Shown here piece by piece: positions 40,847-49,898 of a stretch of DNA of 64,000 bases (position 1 is the stretch's first letter; each line of letters opens with the position of its first letter). A program made the position numbers and the translations under genes. The notes below the pieces were generated by a model, which was given only the letters and a program-made list of their open reading frames with translations, had not been told where the DNA came from and searched no databases. Source of the stretch: Glycomyces niveus (lineage in GTDB: Bacteria; Actinomycetota; Actinomycetes; Mycobacteriales; Micromonosporaceae); the NCBI RefSeq assembly GCF_017592475.1, contig NZ_JAGFNP010000018.1, positions 1 to 64,000 of the forward strand, written 5' to 3'.

Positions 40847-41985
40847 TCGGCGAAGGAGCCGTCCTTGAGGCGCCAGATCTCGTTGCGCCAGCGGTGGGGG
40901 TCCTTGGCGGCCTTGCGGACCGCGGCCTCGTCGATGTCGATGCCCAGGCCGGGGCCGGTGGGGCGCTTGACGACGCCGTCGGTGAACGCGAAGACCGCGG
41001 GGTCCACCAGGTAGTCGAGGAGGTCGTTGTCCTCGTTGTAGTGGATGCCGAGGCTCTGCTCCTGGATGAGGAAGTTCGGGGCCGCGAAGTCGACCTGGAG
41101 GCTCGCCGCGAGCGCGATGGGCCCGAGCGGGCAGTGCGGGGCGAGCGCCACGTCGTAGGCCTCGGCCATGGCGGCGATGCGGCGGACCTCGGAGATGCCG
41201 CCGGCGTGCGAGAGGTCGGGCTGGGCGACCGCGATGCCGGTGGAGAGCACGTCGCGGTAGTCCCAGCGGGAGTACAGGCGCTCGCCGGTGGCGATCGGGA
41301 TGGAGGTGCTCGAGGTGATCGCGCGCAGGTCGCGGGAGAACTCGGGCAGGACCGTCTCCTCGACGAACAGCGGGAACAGCGGCTCCAGCAGCGGCAGGAC
41401 GCGGCGGGCCATGGCGGTGGAGAAGCGGCCGTGGAAGTCGATCGCGAAGTCCATGTCGTCGCCGACGGCGGCGCGGAGCTCGGTGAACTGGTCGACGATG
41501 CGGTGGACCTGGGCGGCGGTCTCGATGTGGCCGAGCTGGGCCGCGGCGTTGCACTTGACGGCGTCGAAGCCGTTCGCCTTGGCGCGCAGGGCGTCTTCGG
41601 CGAGGGCCTGGGCGGAGTCGCCGCCGATCCAGGTGTAGACGCGGACGGTGTCGCGCACGGCGCCGCCGAGGAGTTCGTAGACGGGCACGCCGAGGGCCTT
41701 GCCCTTGAGGTCCCACAGGGCCTGGTCGATGCCGGCGACGGCGCTGGAGAGCACCGGGCCGCCGCGGTAGAAGCCGCCCTTGGTCATGACCTGCCAGTGG
41801 TCTTCGATGCGGGAGGCGTCCTCGCCGATGAGCCGGTCGGCGAGCGCCTCGACGACGCTGGCGACGGCCTCGGCGCGGCCCTCGACGATCGGTTCGCCCC
41901 AGCCCACGAGGCCGTCGTCGGTCTCGACGCGGACGAAGAGCCACCGGGGCCGGACGAAGAAGGTCTCGATGCTGGCGATGTTCAA
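40840..41985 (-). CDS. dgoD: D-galactonate dehydratase (mandelate racemase/MLE superfamily)
   Basis: 381 residues, the same size as known DgoD. Converts D-galactonate to 2-keto-3-deoxygalactonate. The Mg-binding acids appear in DFHGRFS, FVEETVLPEF and TGERLYSRWD, and the catalytic His segment in APHCPLGPIALAAS. TTG start at 41985 with AGAGG five nt upstream. Third gene of a ROK-SDR-dgoD operon. A related sugar-acid substrate cannot be excluded. Confidence 0.85.
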   Translation of the reverse strand: MNIASIETFFVRPRWLFVRVETDDGLVGWGEPIVEGRAEAVASVVEALADRLIGEDASRIEDHWQVMTKGGFYRGGPVLSSAVAGIDQALWDLKGKALGVPVYELLGGAVRDTVRVYTWIGGDSAQALAEDALRAKANGFDAVKCNAAAQLGHIETAAQVHRIVDQFTELRAAVGDDMDFAIDFHGRFSTAMARRVLPLLEPLFPLFVEETVLPEFSRDLRAITSSTSIPIATGERLYSRWDYRDVLSTGIAVAQPDLSHAGGISEVRRIAAMAEAYDVALAPHCPLGPIALAASLQVDFAAPNFLIQEQSLGIHYNEDNDLLDYLVDPAVFAFTDGVVKRPTGPGLGIDIDEAAVRKAAKDPHRWRNEIWRLKDGSFAEW

Positions 41986-42016
41986 GGGAACCTCTATCTC
42001 TTGTGGAGGGATCGGG

Positions 42017-42754
42017 TCAGGCGAGCCTGACGAGCCGGCCGCCGTCGACGGGGAGTTCGGCGCCGGTGATGTAGCCCGCCTCGTCGGAGGCGAGGAACGC
42101 GATCGCGGCGGCGACCTCTTCGGCGCGGCCGAGGCGTCCGGCGAGGGTGCGCCCGGCCTCCTCGGCCTGCCCCGCGGGGGGCACGCGGTCCCATTGCCGG
42201 GTGCGGATGGGGCCGGGCGCGACGGCGTTGACGCGCACGGCGGGGGCGTATTCGACGGCGAGCTGGCGCACCAGCGCGCTGAGGCCGCCCTTGGCGGCGG
42301 CGTAAGCGGTGAAGCCGGGCATGGAGGCGTGGGCGTGCACGGAGGAGACGGCGACGACGGAGCCGCAGGCGGCCGTGAGCGGTTGGGCGAGCGCGGCGAC
42401 GCCGAGGTAGGTGGCCTTGAGGGTCGTGTCGAGCACGCGGTCCCAGTCGTCCTCGGGCAGTTCGTGGGCGGCGCCGAAGCGCAGCGCGTAGGCGTTGGAG
42501 ACGAGCGTGTCGACGTGCCCGTGCTCGTCCATGGCCCGCGCGGCGAGGTCGCGCCAGTGCGCGGACTCGGCGACGTCACAGTGGACGAAGTGGACGGATC
42601 CTTCGGTCTCGGCGACGATGCGCGCCCCCGCTTCGCCGTCGATGTCGGCGAGGTACACGACCGCGCCTTCACTCGCGAGGCGCGCGACGACCGCGGCCCC
42701 GATGCCCATGGCGCCGCCGGTGACGACGGCGACCTTTCCCTCGAATCGGTTCAT
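42017..42754 (-). CDS. SDR family sugar dehydrogenase
   Basis: 245 residues. NAD-binding TGGAMGIG, then VSNAYAL instead of the usual NNAG, catalytic S and YAAAK (SSVHAHASMPGFTAYAAAK), and the AGYITGAELPVDGG end. In this operon it probably oxidises the sugar (such as galactose) whose acid DgoD dehydrates. ATG overlaps the ROK stop by 4 bp. Confidence 0.85.
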   Translation of the reverse strand: MNRFEGKVAVVTGGAMGIGAAVVARLASEGAVVYLADIDGEAGARIVAETEGSVHFVHCDVAESAHWRDLAARAMDEHGHVDTLVSNAYALRFGAAHELPEDDWDRVLDTTLKATYLGVAALAQPLTAACGSVVAVSSVHAHASMPGFTAYAAAKGGLSALVRQLAVEYAPAVRVNAVAPGPIRTRQWDRVPPAGQAEEAGRTLAGRLGRAEEVAAAIAFLASDEAGYITGAELPVDGGRLVRLA

Positions 42755-44007
42755 CCGGCGACCTTATCGGCGTCGGCGGCCGCTTTGCCGCGCTGGCGCG
42801 GTTTCGCCGCGGGTTCGGTGAGGTCGACGAGGGCGGCGGCGAGGCCGGGGCGTTCGCGGAGGATGAGGGCCGCGCCGCCGACCGCGCCGGCGCGGGCGCC
42901 GAGGTCGAGGGCGGCGGGGACGACGTCGACCTCGCGCACGAGGGTGAGCGCGTACCGGCGGATCGCGGTGCGCAGCGGGTCGAGCAGGACTTCGCCGGCG
43001 CGGGCGAGCTCGCCGCCGATGACGATCCGCTCGGGGTTGAGGAGGTTGCAGAGGCTGGCGAGGACGCGGCCGGTCATCTGGCCGACGTCGGCGAGGACGC
43101 CTTCGCAGGCGCGGTCGCCCGCCGCGGCGGCGGCGAGCACGTCCTCCACGGTGACCTTGGCGCCCAGGTGGGGACGCAGCGCTCCCAGCACCGCGGGGAT
43201 GCCCGCGTGGAGGACGAGGCAGCCGCGGTTGCCGCACGGGCACGCCGGTCCGTCCACATCGACCGAGGTGTGCCCGAGCTCCCCGGCGGCGCCGACCGCG
43301 CCGCGGAAGACCCGGCCGTCGAGGATGAGCCCGGCGGCGATGCCGCTCGACAGGCCCACGTACATGAGGTCGCGGACGCCTCTGCCCGCGCCGCTGTAGG
43401 CCTCGGCGACGGCTTCGAGCCGGGTGTTGTTCTCGATCGCGACGGGCAGGCGCAGGCGCCGCTGGAACTCGTCGGCGGCGTGCACATGGGACCACGGCTG
43501 GTCGGGCAGCGAGGTGGAGACGATGCCGGTGGCCTTCTCGATGGGGCCGGGCAGGCCGACGCCCGCGCCGACGATCCGGTCGCGGTCGAGGCCGTGTTCG
43601 GCGATGAGCCCGTCGAGGAGGTCGGCGGCGACGTCGATGCGCTCGGACCAGCCGAGGTCGGGGTCGACGGCGCGGCCGGCGCCCGCGATCTCGTTGTGCG
43701 CCAGGTCCGAGAGGTGGACCCAGACGTGGTCGAAGGTGAAGTCGAGGCCGAGCGCGACGGCCGCGCCCGGGTTGACCGCGAGCGTCTCCTTGGCGCGGCC
43801 GTCCCCGTCGGGGTCGCCGTCCTGCTCGATCACCAGGCCGCGGGACATCAGTTCGGTAACGATGGTCGACACGGTGGTGCGGGAGAGGTCGGCTCGGCGC
43901 GCGAGCTCGGCGCGGTGCGTAGGTCCCTTGCGCAGCAAGAGGGTGAGCAGCCGTTCCTGGTTCGCGCGGCGCAGTGACTGGAGGGATCCGCTCTTCGTCC
44001 GGGGCAT
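42751..44007 (-). CDS. ROK family transcriptional regulator
   Basis: 418 residues. Winged helix at about 10-65 (LTLLLRKGPTHRAELARRAD, SRTTVSTIVTEL), then the ROK kinase-like domain with VGVGLPGP-type motif (GAGVGLPGPIEKATG) and the zinc motif CPCGNRGCL. ATG at 44007 with TATGAT (44014-44019, minus strand) 6 nt upstream; leaderless. Probably represses both its operon and the divergent sugar importer through the site at 44040-44054. Confidence 0.9.
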   Translation of the reverse strand: MPRTKSGSLQSLRRANQERLLTLLLRKGPTHRAELARRADLSRTTVSTIVTELMSRGLVIEQDGDPDGDGRAKETLAVNPGAAVALGLDFTFDHVWVHLSDLAHNEIAGAGRAVDPDLGWSERIDVAADLLDGLIAEHGLDRDRIVGAGVGLPGPIEKATGIVSTSLPDQPWSHVHAADEFQRRLRLPVAIENNTRLEAVAEAYSGAGRGVRDLMYVGLSSGIAAGLILDGRVFRGAVGAAGELGHTSVDVDGPACPCGNRGCLVLHAGIPAVLGALRPHLGAKVTVEDVLAAAAAGDRACEGVLADVGQMTGRVLASLCNLLNPERIVIGGELARAGEVLLDPLRTAIRRYALTLVREVDVVPAALDLGARAGAVGGAALILRERPGLAAALVDLTEPAAKPRQRGKAAADADKVAG

Positions 44008-44013
44008 GCGCTG

Positions 44014-44079
44014 ATCATACAACCCGCTCATAAATCTGTGTCAAGACTATTGACGTACTTATGTGAGTGGAGCTAGCCT
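44014..44079. promoter_or_regulatory. Divergent promoters with shared operator, ROK operon and sugar importer
   Basis: Plus strand: TTGACG (44050-44055), 18 bp, TAGCCT (44074-44079). Minus strand: TTGACA (44039-44044), 19 bp, TATGAT (44014-44019). The inverted repeat GTCAA-N5-TTGAC (44040-44054) contains parts of both -35 boxes, so one bound protein would block both directions. Flanking CATAA and TTATG copies (about 44029 and 44058) extend the symmetry. Confidence 0.6.
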
Positions 44080-44123
44080 TCGTCCACAGACTTTTCGAAC
44101 CCCTTCCTGAAAGGCGAAAACCC

Positions 44124-45473
44124 ATGCGTGGATCCCTCGGGACGCCGGTGTCCCGTCGTACCCTGATGCGCGGCTCGGCCCTCGGCGCGGCCGCCGCGGC
44201 CGGCGCCGGAGCCCTCTCCGCCTGCGCCCCTTCGGCAGGCGGCAGCGACGGCGGCAAGAAGACGCTGACGATCATGGCCCCGGAGAACGAGTTCAGCCCC
44301 GAGTTCCTCAAGTCCGCCGAGAAGGAACTCGGCATGACGATCAAGCGCGTCGAGGTCGACACCACCAAGCTCACCGCCATGCTCGCCAGCGGCACCGCCC
44401 CCGACCTGGTCCGCGGCCTCGGCGCCGTCGAGACCTCGTACATCGTCTCCCGCGACCTGGCGCTCCCCCTCGACGACTACTTCGCCAAGAGCGAACTGCT
44501 CAAAGAGGACGACATCGACCCGATCAACGACGTGTGGCGCTACGACGGCTCCGTCCAGGGCCAGGGCCCCCGCTACGGCCTCGCCAAGGACTACTCCCAG
44601 GACGCCATGTTCTGGTACAACACCGCCCTCTTCGACGCGGCCGGCGTCGCCCACCCCTCGGACGCCGAGCCGGTCACCTACGACGAGTGGCTCGAGATGG
44701 GCAGGCAGCTCACCCAGAAGGACGGCGACACCACCACCGTCTACGGCCTCTCGGCCGGCGGCCTCGGCCTCTTCATCAGCCTCACCAACATGACCGCCTC
44801 CGCGGGCGGCAGCCTCCTCTCCGACGACCTCGGCACCATCGACTTCTCCTCGCCCGAAGCGCAGAAGGCCCTCACCTGGTACCTCGAGTACGCCCGCGCC
44901 AAGGTCGGCTTCAGCCCCGTCGAGCCCAACCCCGACGGCTGGGACTGGCCGCCCTACCAGACCGGCCGCCTCGCCCAGTCCTGGTCCGGCTACTGGTTCG
45001 GCGGCGCCATCGCCGCCGAGGCCGCCCTCGCCGAGACCTCCCGCCTCGCCCCCGCCCCGACCATGGGCGGCGAGCGCGTCAGCCCCTGCTTCGGCGCCAC
45101 CGGCTACTGGATCCCCAAGGCCTCCAAGAACCACGACGAAGCCTGGCAGCTCTTCGAATGGTTCATGGGCGGCGACCCCGCCAAGGAGCGCGCCGCCGGC
45201 GGCTGGGGCATGCCGAGCCTCCTGTCCCTCCGCGCTGACCTGCCCGTCGGCACCCCCGCCCAGGAGCAGGCGCTCGCGGCCGTCGAAGCCGAGGCCGACT
45301 ACTTCAAGGTCCTGTCCTTCACCCCGTACGTCAAGGTCGAGGCCCTCGACGCCGTGCTCAACCAGTACCTGCCCGACGCCATCAACGAGGGCGTCTCCGC
45401 CGGGGCGCTGGCCGACACGCTCAACAACGACATGCAGGCGCTCCTGGACGAAGGCAAGGAGCTGGTGAAGTGA
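44124..45473 (+). CDS. ABC sugar transporter solute-binding lipoprotein (Tat-exported)
   Basis: 449 residues. The signal has a twin-arginine motif (SRRTLMRGS), a hydrophobic core and the lipobox LSAC, so it is a Tat lipoprotein. The mature part is a family 1 extracellular binding protein (MLASGTAPDLV, GYWIPKASKNHDEAWQLFEWF). ATG at 44124; GAAAGG upstream. First gene of an importer operon; its stop overlaps the next start (GTGA). The operon carries no ATPase. Confidence 0.9.
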   Translation: MRGSLGTPVSRRTLMRGSALGAAAAAGAGALSACAPSAGGSDGGKKTLTIMAPENEFSPEFLKSAEKELGMTIKRVEVDTTKLTAMLASGTAPDLVRGLGAVETSYIVSRDLALPLDDYFAKSELLKEDDIDPINDVWRYDGSVQGQGPRYGLAKDYSQDAMFWYNTALFDAAGVAHPSDAEPVTYDEWLEMGRQLTQKDGDTTTVYGLSAGGLGLFISLTNMTASAGGSLLSDDLGTIDFSSPEAQKALTWYLEYARAKVGFSPVEPNPDGWDWPPYQTGRLAQSWSGYWFGGAIAAEAALAETSRLAPAPTMGGERVSPCFGATGYWIPKASKNHDEAWQLFEWFMGGDPAKERAAGGWGMPSLLSLRADLPVGTPAQEQALAAVEAEADYFKVLSFTPYVKVEALDAVLNQYLPDAINEGVSAGALADTLNNDMQALLDEGKELVK

Positions 45474-46459
45474 CCGCAACGCTCACAGCGTCGCGCGAGA
45501 CTCCCCCCGGGACCGCCCGGCCGCGCCGTGGGAAGCGCGGCCGGGCGGGCACCCGCCCCCGGACGTTCTACCTGTTCGTCGGCCCGTGGATCGCCGGGTT
45601 CGTGCTGCTGACGCTCTTCCCGCTCGGCTACGCGTTCTGGATGAGCCTCACCAACACCGACGGGCTCTCCCCGCACTGGTCCTATGTGGGCATGGACAAC
45701 TACGTCAGGGTCTTCCAGGACGGGCAGACCCTGGCGTCCCTGGGCCGCACCGGGATCTTCATGCTCGCGACCGTGCCCACGGGCGTCGCCGCGGGCCTGC
45801 TGATGGCGGTGATGCTCAATCGCGACTTCAAGGGGCGCGCGCTCTTCCGGGCCCTGTTCTACCTGCCCGCCGTCGTGCCCGGCGTGGCCGCCGCGCTCAC
45901 GTTCAAGATCATCTTCGACAAGAACGCCGGCGCGGCCAACGCCGCCATCGGCGCGGTCGGCGGCGAGCCGATCTCCTGGCTGGCCGACCCGTGGGTGCGC
46001 TCCGTGCTCATCCTCATGATGCTGTGGGGCGTCGGCGGGTCGATGATCGTCTCCCTCGCCGCACTGCAGGACGTGCCGAAGGAGCTGCTCGAAGCGGCCC
46101 GAGTGGACGGCGCGGGCCCGGTCTACTCGTTCTTCAAGATCACCCTGCCGATCCTCAGCCCGATCATCTTCTTCCAGGTGGTCACCGGCGTGATCGGCTC
46201 GCTCCAGGTGTTCGTGCCCTCGTTGCTGCTCGCGCCCGTCAACGGCGCCGCCGCGGTCACGGCCGTGCCCGAGGGCAACTACTTCTTCATGGTGCACGTC
46301 TACGCCGAGTACTTCGCCAAGAGCCACTTCGGGTACGCCTCGGCGCTGCTGTGGGTGCTCTTCCTCTTCGTACTCCTCATCACCGGCATCGTGTTCAAGA
46401 TCGGCAACCGCGCGGTCTTCTACGGCGGGGTCGACCCCTCTGAGCGGAAGGAGGGCTGA
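45470..46459 (+). CDS. Carbohydrate ABC transporter permease (MalF type)
   Basis: 329 residues, six transmembrane helices plus a charged arginine-rich N-terminal tail. The EAA loop is KELLEAARVDGAGPVYSFFKI TLP-like (EAARVDGAG...LPILSP). GTG start overlaps the binding-protein stop by 4 bp; its own stop overlaps the next ATG (TGATG). Confidence 0.92.
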   Translation: MTATLTASRETPPGTARPRRGKRGRAGTRPRTFYLFVGPWIAGFVLLTLFPLGYAFWMSLTNTDGLSPHWSYVGMDNYVRVFQDGQTLASLGRTGIFMLATVPTGVAAGLLMAVMLNRDFKGRALFRALFYLPAVVPGVAAALTFKIIFDKNAGAANAAIGAVGGEPISWLADPWVRSVLILMMLWGVGGSMIVSLAALQDVPKELLEAARVDGAGPVYSFFKITLPILSPIIFFQVVTGVIGSLQVFVPSLLLAPVNGAAAVTAVPEGNYFFMVHVYAEYFAKSHFGYASALLWVLFLFVLLITGIVFKIGNRAVFYGGVDPSERKEG

Positions 46460-47295
46460 TGAACGTCGACTTCGCGCGCCGGGCCCGCATGACGGCCCTC
46501 TACATCGCGCTGATCACGCTCGCCGTGATCTTCTCCGGCCCGCTCGGCTGGCTCATCCTCACCTCGCTGAAGGCCCCGAACGAGCTGTCGGTCTTCCCGA
46601 TCCAGCTGTTCCCCGAGACGCCGCAGTGGCACAACTACCTCGACGCCCTCACCTACATCGACTTCCTCGGCTACGCCCGGAACTCGCTGATTCTCGCCAC
46701 GCTCTCGTCGGTGCTGACCACCATCTCGTCGGCGTGGATGGCGTACGGGTTCGCGCGGCTCTCGGCCCCCGGCAAGAAGTTCTGGTTCGGGCTCCTGATC
46801 TCGACGATGATGATGCCCGGCATCATCACCCTGATCCCGACGTACCTGATGTTCGCCAAGCTCGGCTTCGTCGACACGTACATCCCGTGGATCCTCTGGG
46901 GCCTCAGCGGCGCCGCGTACATGATCTTCCTGTTCCGCCAGTTCTTCTCGGGCATGCCGAAGGAGCTGGAGGAGGCGGCGGTCCTCGACGGCTGCGGCCA
47001 TGTGCGGATCTTCTGGAAGATCTTCATCCCGCAGTCGTGGCCCGTGCTGGCCGCGTGCATGGTGCTGACCTTCACCGCCAGCTGGGGCGACTTCATCGCG
47101 CCGAGCCTGCTGCTCAGCGACGAGACGACGACCCTGGCCGTCAAGATGACCGCCGGGTACGTCAACGAGAAGGGCTTCCCGGTCCAGAACCTGCTCGCGG
47201 CGGGCAGCACCATGTTCATCCTGCCCGTGCTGCTGCTGTTCCTGTTCTTCCAGCGTTTCTTCGTGCAGGGCTTCTCGACCTCGGGTCTGAAGTAA
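46459..47295 (+). CDS. Carbohydrate ABC transporter permease (MalG type)
   Basis: 278 residues, six helices; EAA loop PKELEEAAVLDGCGHVRIFW. Second permease of a CUT1 importer. The C-terminus FFVQGFSTSGLK is the usual MalG-type ending. No ATPase gene follows; a shared MsiK-like ATPase elsewhere in the genome is the normal solution in actinomycetes. Confidence 0.92.
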   Translation: MNVDFARRARMTALYIALITLAVIFSGPLGWLILTSLKAPNELSVFPIQLFPETPQWHNYLDALTYIDFLGYARNSLILATLSSVLTTISSAWMAYGFARLSAPGKKFWFGLLISTMMMPGIITLIPTYLMFAKLGFVDTYIPWILWGLSGAAYMIFLFRQFFSGMPKELEEAAVLDGCGHVRIFWKIFIPQSWPVLAACMVLTFTASWGDFIAPSLLLSDETTTLAVKMTAGYVNEKGFPVQNLLAAGSTMFILPVLLLFLFFQRFFVQGFSTSGLK

Positions 47296-47302
47296 CGAGT
47301 CT

Positions 47303-47338
47303 CCGGCGCCCTGATCCATCGTCTCGTCAGGGCGCCGG
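47303..47338. terminator. Terminator after the importer operon
   Basis: Perfect 12-bp stem CCGGCGCCCTGA/TCAGGGCGCCGG with a 12-nt loop, 8 bp after the permease stop. Confidence 0.7.
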
Positions 47339-47348
47339 TGCGAGAACC

Positions 47349-47399
47349 GGGGCGGCGGGCCGGAAGCCGGGGGTCAAACCTCCGGTCCGCCGCCCCTTT
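47349..47399. terminator. Second, 16-bp hairpin terminator
   Basis: GGGGCGGCGG pairs with CCGCCGCCCC and the stem continues with GCCGGA/TCCGGT (one G-U pair), followed by TTT. It lies between the importer and the convergent D-aminoacylase stop; two terminators in tandem. Confidence 0.7.
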
Positions 47400-47401
47400 C
47401 G

Positions 47402-48985
47402 CTATGCGCGCCGGCGCACCGAGCGGCCCGCGAGGGCCTCGGTGCGCCGGCCGTCGTCGATGGCCAAGGCGCCGTTGACGACGACATAGGGGACGCCCGC
47501 CGCCTGGCGGCGGGGCTCCTCGAACGTGGAGCGGGCGTCCACGGTCTCGGGGTCGAAGAGGACGAGGTCGGCCGCGAAGCCCTCCTTGACGAGGCCCCGG
47601 TCGGTGAGGCCGAGGGTCGCGGCGGGGCGGCCGGTCAGGTGGGCGACGCAGTCCTCGACGGTCATGAGGCCGAGGTCGCGGGTGTAATGGCCGAGGTAGC
47701 GGGCGAACGAGCCCCAGGCGCGCGGGTGGATCTTGTCGCCCGCGAGGACGCCGTCCGTCGATCCGGTGTGGACGCCGTGGCGCATGATCGCGCGGACGTT
47801 CTCCTCGTTGCCCACGTGCATGAGGCACGCGGTGCTGAAGTCGTCCTCGGCGATGAGGTCGAGGAAGAACGCCGAGGGCCGCTCCGCTCCGGCGGCCTCG
47901 GCGACGCGCCGGCCCACCAGGTGCCGCAGGCCGGGCTTGGCGACGCCCGCGATCTCGATCCTGGACCAGTCGACGGGGACGCCGTTCGCGCCGTCGGTGC
48001 CCTCGACGTCGAGCTCGTGGACGATGCGCGCCCGCTGCTCGTCGCTGCGGAGGCGTTCGGCAAGGGCCCCATAGCCTCCCGCGACCGACCAGCTCGGCAG
48101 GAGCGCCGCGAGCATCGTCATCCCGGGCAGGTACGGGTAGGTGTCGAGGCTGATCGGCAGGCCCTCGTCGAGGCCTTCGTCGATGAGTTTGAGGAGTTCG
48201 GCGGCGCGGCCCTCGTTGACCGGGTAGTTCAGGGTGGCGTGCGCGAGGTGCAGGGCGCAGTTCGCGCGGCGGCCGATTTCGATCATCTCCGCGTAGCCCT
48301 CCATCGCACCGGCGCCGTAACTGCGCTGGTGGGGGCTGAAGTAGCCGCCGTACGAGGCGACGACCTTGCACAATTCGACCAGCTCTGCGGTGGTCGCGTA
48401 CATGCCGGGGGCGTAGCTCAGCCCCGCCGAGAGTCCGAAAGCGCCCGCTTCCATGCCTTGGGCGACTTGGGCTTTCATGGCCTCGAGCTCGGCGGGCGCC
48501 GGTTCGCGGTCCTCCCAGCCCATCGCGAGCATCCGCACGGTGCCGTGGGGGACGAGGTAGGCCGCGTTGGTCGGGATGCCGCGGTCCAGGCGGTCGAGGT
48601 ACTCGCCGACCGTGCGCCAGTCGAAGTCCACGTCGAGGCGGCCGTTCCACGCGGCGATGGCCTCCCACATCTGCGGCGCGGTGGCCTCGTCGACCGGCGC
48701 GTACGACAGGCCGTCCTGGCCGAGCACTTCGAGGGTGCAGCCCTGGCCGAGCTTCGCGAGGTGGTCGCGGTCGGCGAGGACCGCCAGCTCCGAGTGGGCG
48801 TGCATGTCGATGAAGCCGGGGGAGAGGACCAGGCCGTCCGCGTCGATGACGCGGCGGCCGTCGAGGCGCTCGGCGCCGATCGACGCGATCCGGCCGCCGT
48901 CGACCCCGACGTCGGCCCGGAACCGGGGCGCACCGGTGCCGTCGGCGATCTCGGCTCCCCGGATCACGATGTCCACTGCGGCCAC
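47402..48985 (-). CDS. N-acyl-D-amino-acid deacylase family amidohydrolase
   Basis: 527 residues. Metal motifs FIDMHAHSELA and LHLAHATLNYP, the later MHVGNEENVRAIMRH and STDGVLAGDKIHPRAWG match D-aminoacylases/dihydroorotase-like hydrolases. GTG at 48985 has GGGGGAGG seven nt before it; the frame begins at 49009. Releases acyl or formyl groups from D-amino acids; could take part in D-amino-acid or peptidoglycan recycling. Confidence 0.87.
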   Translation of the reverse strand: MAAVDIVIRGAEIADGTGAPRFRADVGVDGGRIASIGAERLDGRRVIDADGLVLSPGFIDMHAHSELAVLADRDHLAKLGQGCTLEVLGQDGLSYAPVDEATAPQMWEAIAAWNGRLDVDFDWRTVGEYLDRLDRGIPTNAAYLVPHGTVRMLAMGWEDREPAPAELEAMKAQVAQGMEAGAFGLSAGLSYAPGMYATTAELVELCKVVASYGGYFSPHQRSYGAGAMEGYAEMIEIGRRANCALHLAHATLNYPVNEGRAAELLKLIDEGLDEGLPISLDTYPYLPGMTMLAALLPSWSVAGGYGALAERLRSDEQRARIVHELDVEGTDGANGVPVDWSRIEIAGVAKPGLRHLVGRRVAEAAGAERPSAFFLDLIAEDDFSTACLMHVGNEENVRAIMRHGVHTGSTDGVLAGDKIHPRAWGSFARYLGHYTRDLGLMTVEDCVAHLTGRPAATLGLTDRGLVKEGFAADLVLFDPETVDARSTFEEPRRQAAGVPYVVVNGALAIDDGRRTEALAGRSVRRRA

Positions 48986-49075
48986 TCGGCGACCTCCCCC
49001 ATTCGGCACGGAGCGTCAGTCTATGCAGGCCAGAGGGTGAGCACTAGCCGCATCTCGGCCCTCGGGAGGCGGCGT

Positions 49076-49471
49076 TCAGGCGCTCAGGAGGGCCTTGAGC
49101 GCCTCCACGGCCGGGCGGTTGCCGGGGAGCCACGGGACCGAGTCGAGCTCGGCGGGGCCGAGCCAGCGCAGCTCGGCGTGCTCCTTCGCGTGCGGCTCGC
49201 CTGCGGTCAGTTCGGCGAAGTAGACGCGCAGGAGGTAGCGGCCGCCGCCGGTCGCGAGGTCGCCGCCGACGCGCTCGCCGACCGCGATGGCGACGCCGAG
49301 TTCCTCGCGGCATTCGCGTACGAGCGCTTCGGTCTCGGTCTCGCCGGGTTCGACCTTGCCGCCGGGGAACTCCCAGAGCCCGGCGAGTTCGGGCGGGTAG
49401 GCGCGCGCGGCCGCGAGGACGCGGTCGCCGGCGCGGATGGCGGCGCCCACTACGACTTTCGGTTCGTTCAC
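49076..49471 (-). CDS. NUDIX hydrolase, MutT-like
   Basis: 131 residues with an intact Nudix box (GGKVEPGETETEALVRECREELGV). Likely an 8-oxo-dGTP-type sanitiser, CTP-pyrophosphatase family. GTG start with TAAGCT (49478-49483, minus strand) 6 nt upstream; leaderless. Confidence 0.9.
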   Translation of the reverse strand: MNEPKVVVGAAIRAGDRVLAAARAYPPELAGLWEFPGGKVEPGETETEALVRECREELGVAIAVGERVGGDLATGGGRYLLRVYFAELTAGEPHAKEHAELRWLGPAELDSVPWLPGNRPAVEALKALLSA

Positions 49472-49898
49472 CGCAAGAGCTTATCGGCGCCGCGGGGCCG
49501 CGCGGACTTCGCGGCCGTTGCCGGGTTGAGGGCGTTTCGTTATCTTTGGCGCGTCAGATCACGAGCAGTGACCACTAATGAGCAACGTGTTGTTCATACG
49601 TTCGGATGATGCGGCGTAGACCCTACGGTCAGGAATCGTGTCCACCAGCACAAAACCAGACAAGAACTGTACCGCCGCATCCGGTATCACCGATTGATCC
49701 CATTTGCCGGTCTGGACAGAAACTGGGAGACGCGCAAGACTCGGTTCAGAAACGATAAAGATCCGGCGACAATTCAGACACGAAGCCCCCGTGTCCGTCG
49801 GAGCCGAATCAGACCAACCTTACTGATCGGTCGCGGCCCTGCTTCGGCAGGGCACCGGTTTGCCGGACGCGGCCAGGACGAAATGGCGATGGTGCCAT
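49472..49898. other. 427-bp gene-free region of lower GC
   Basis: Between the leaderless NUDIX promoter and the next gene no reading frame is credible. The stretch 49540-49800 is AT-richer than its surroundings. The only structures seen are a GACC-CTAC-GGTC palindrome near 49618 and the UUCG hairpin at 49836-49853. It could hold a small RNA or a long leader. Confidence 0.4.
49836..49853 (+). promoter_or_regulatory. Stable UUCG tetraloop hairpin
   Basis: GCCCTGC-TTCG-GCAGGGC: a 7-bp perfect stem closed by an extra-stable tetraloop, 46 bp before the next start codon. No T-run follows. May be a 5'-leader element or the end of a small transcript. Confidence 0.4.
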
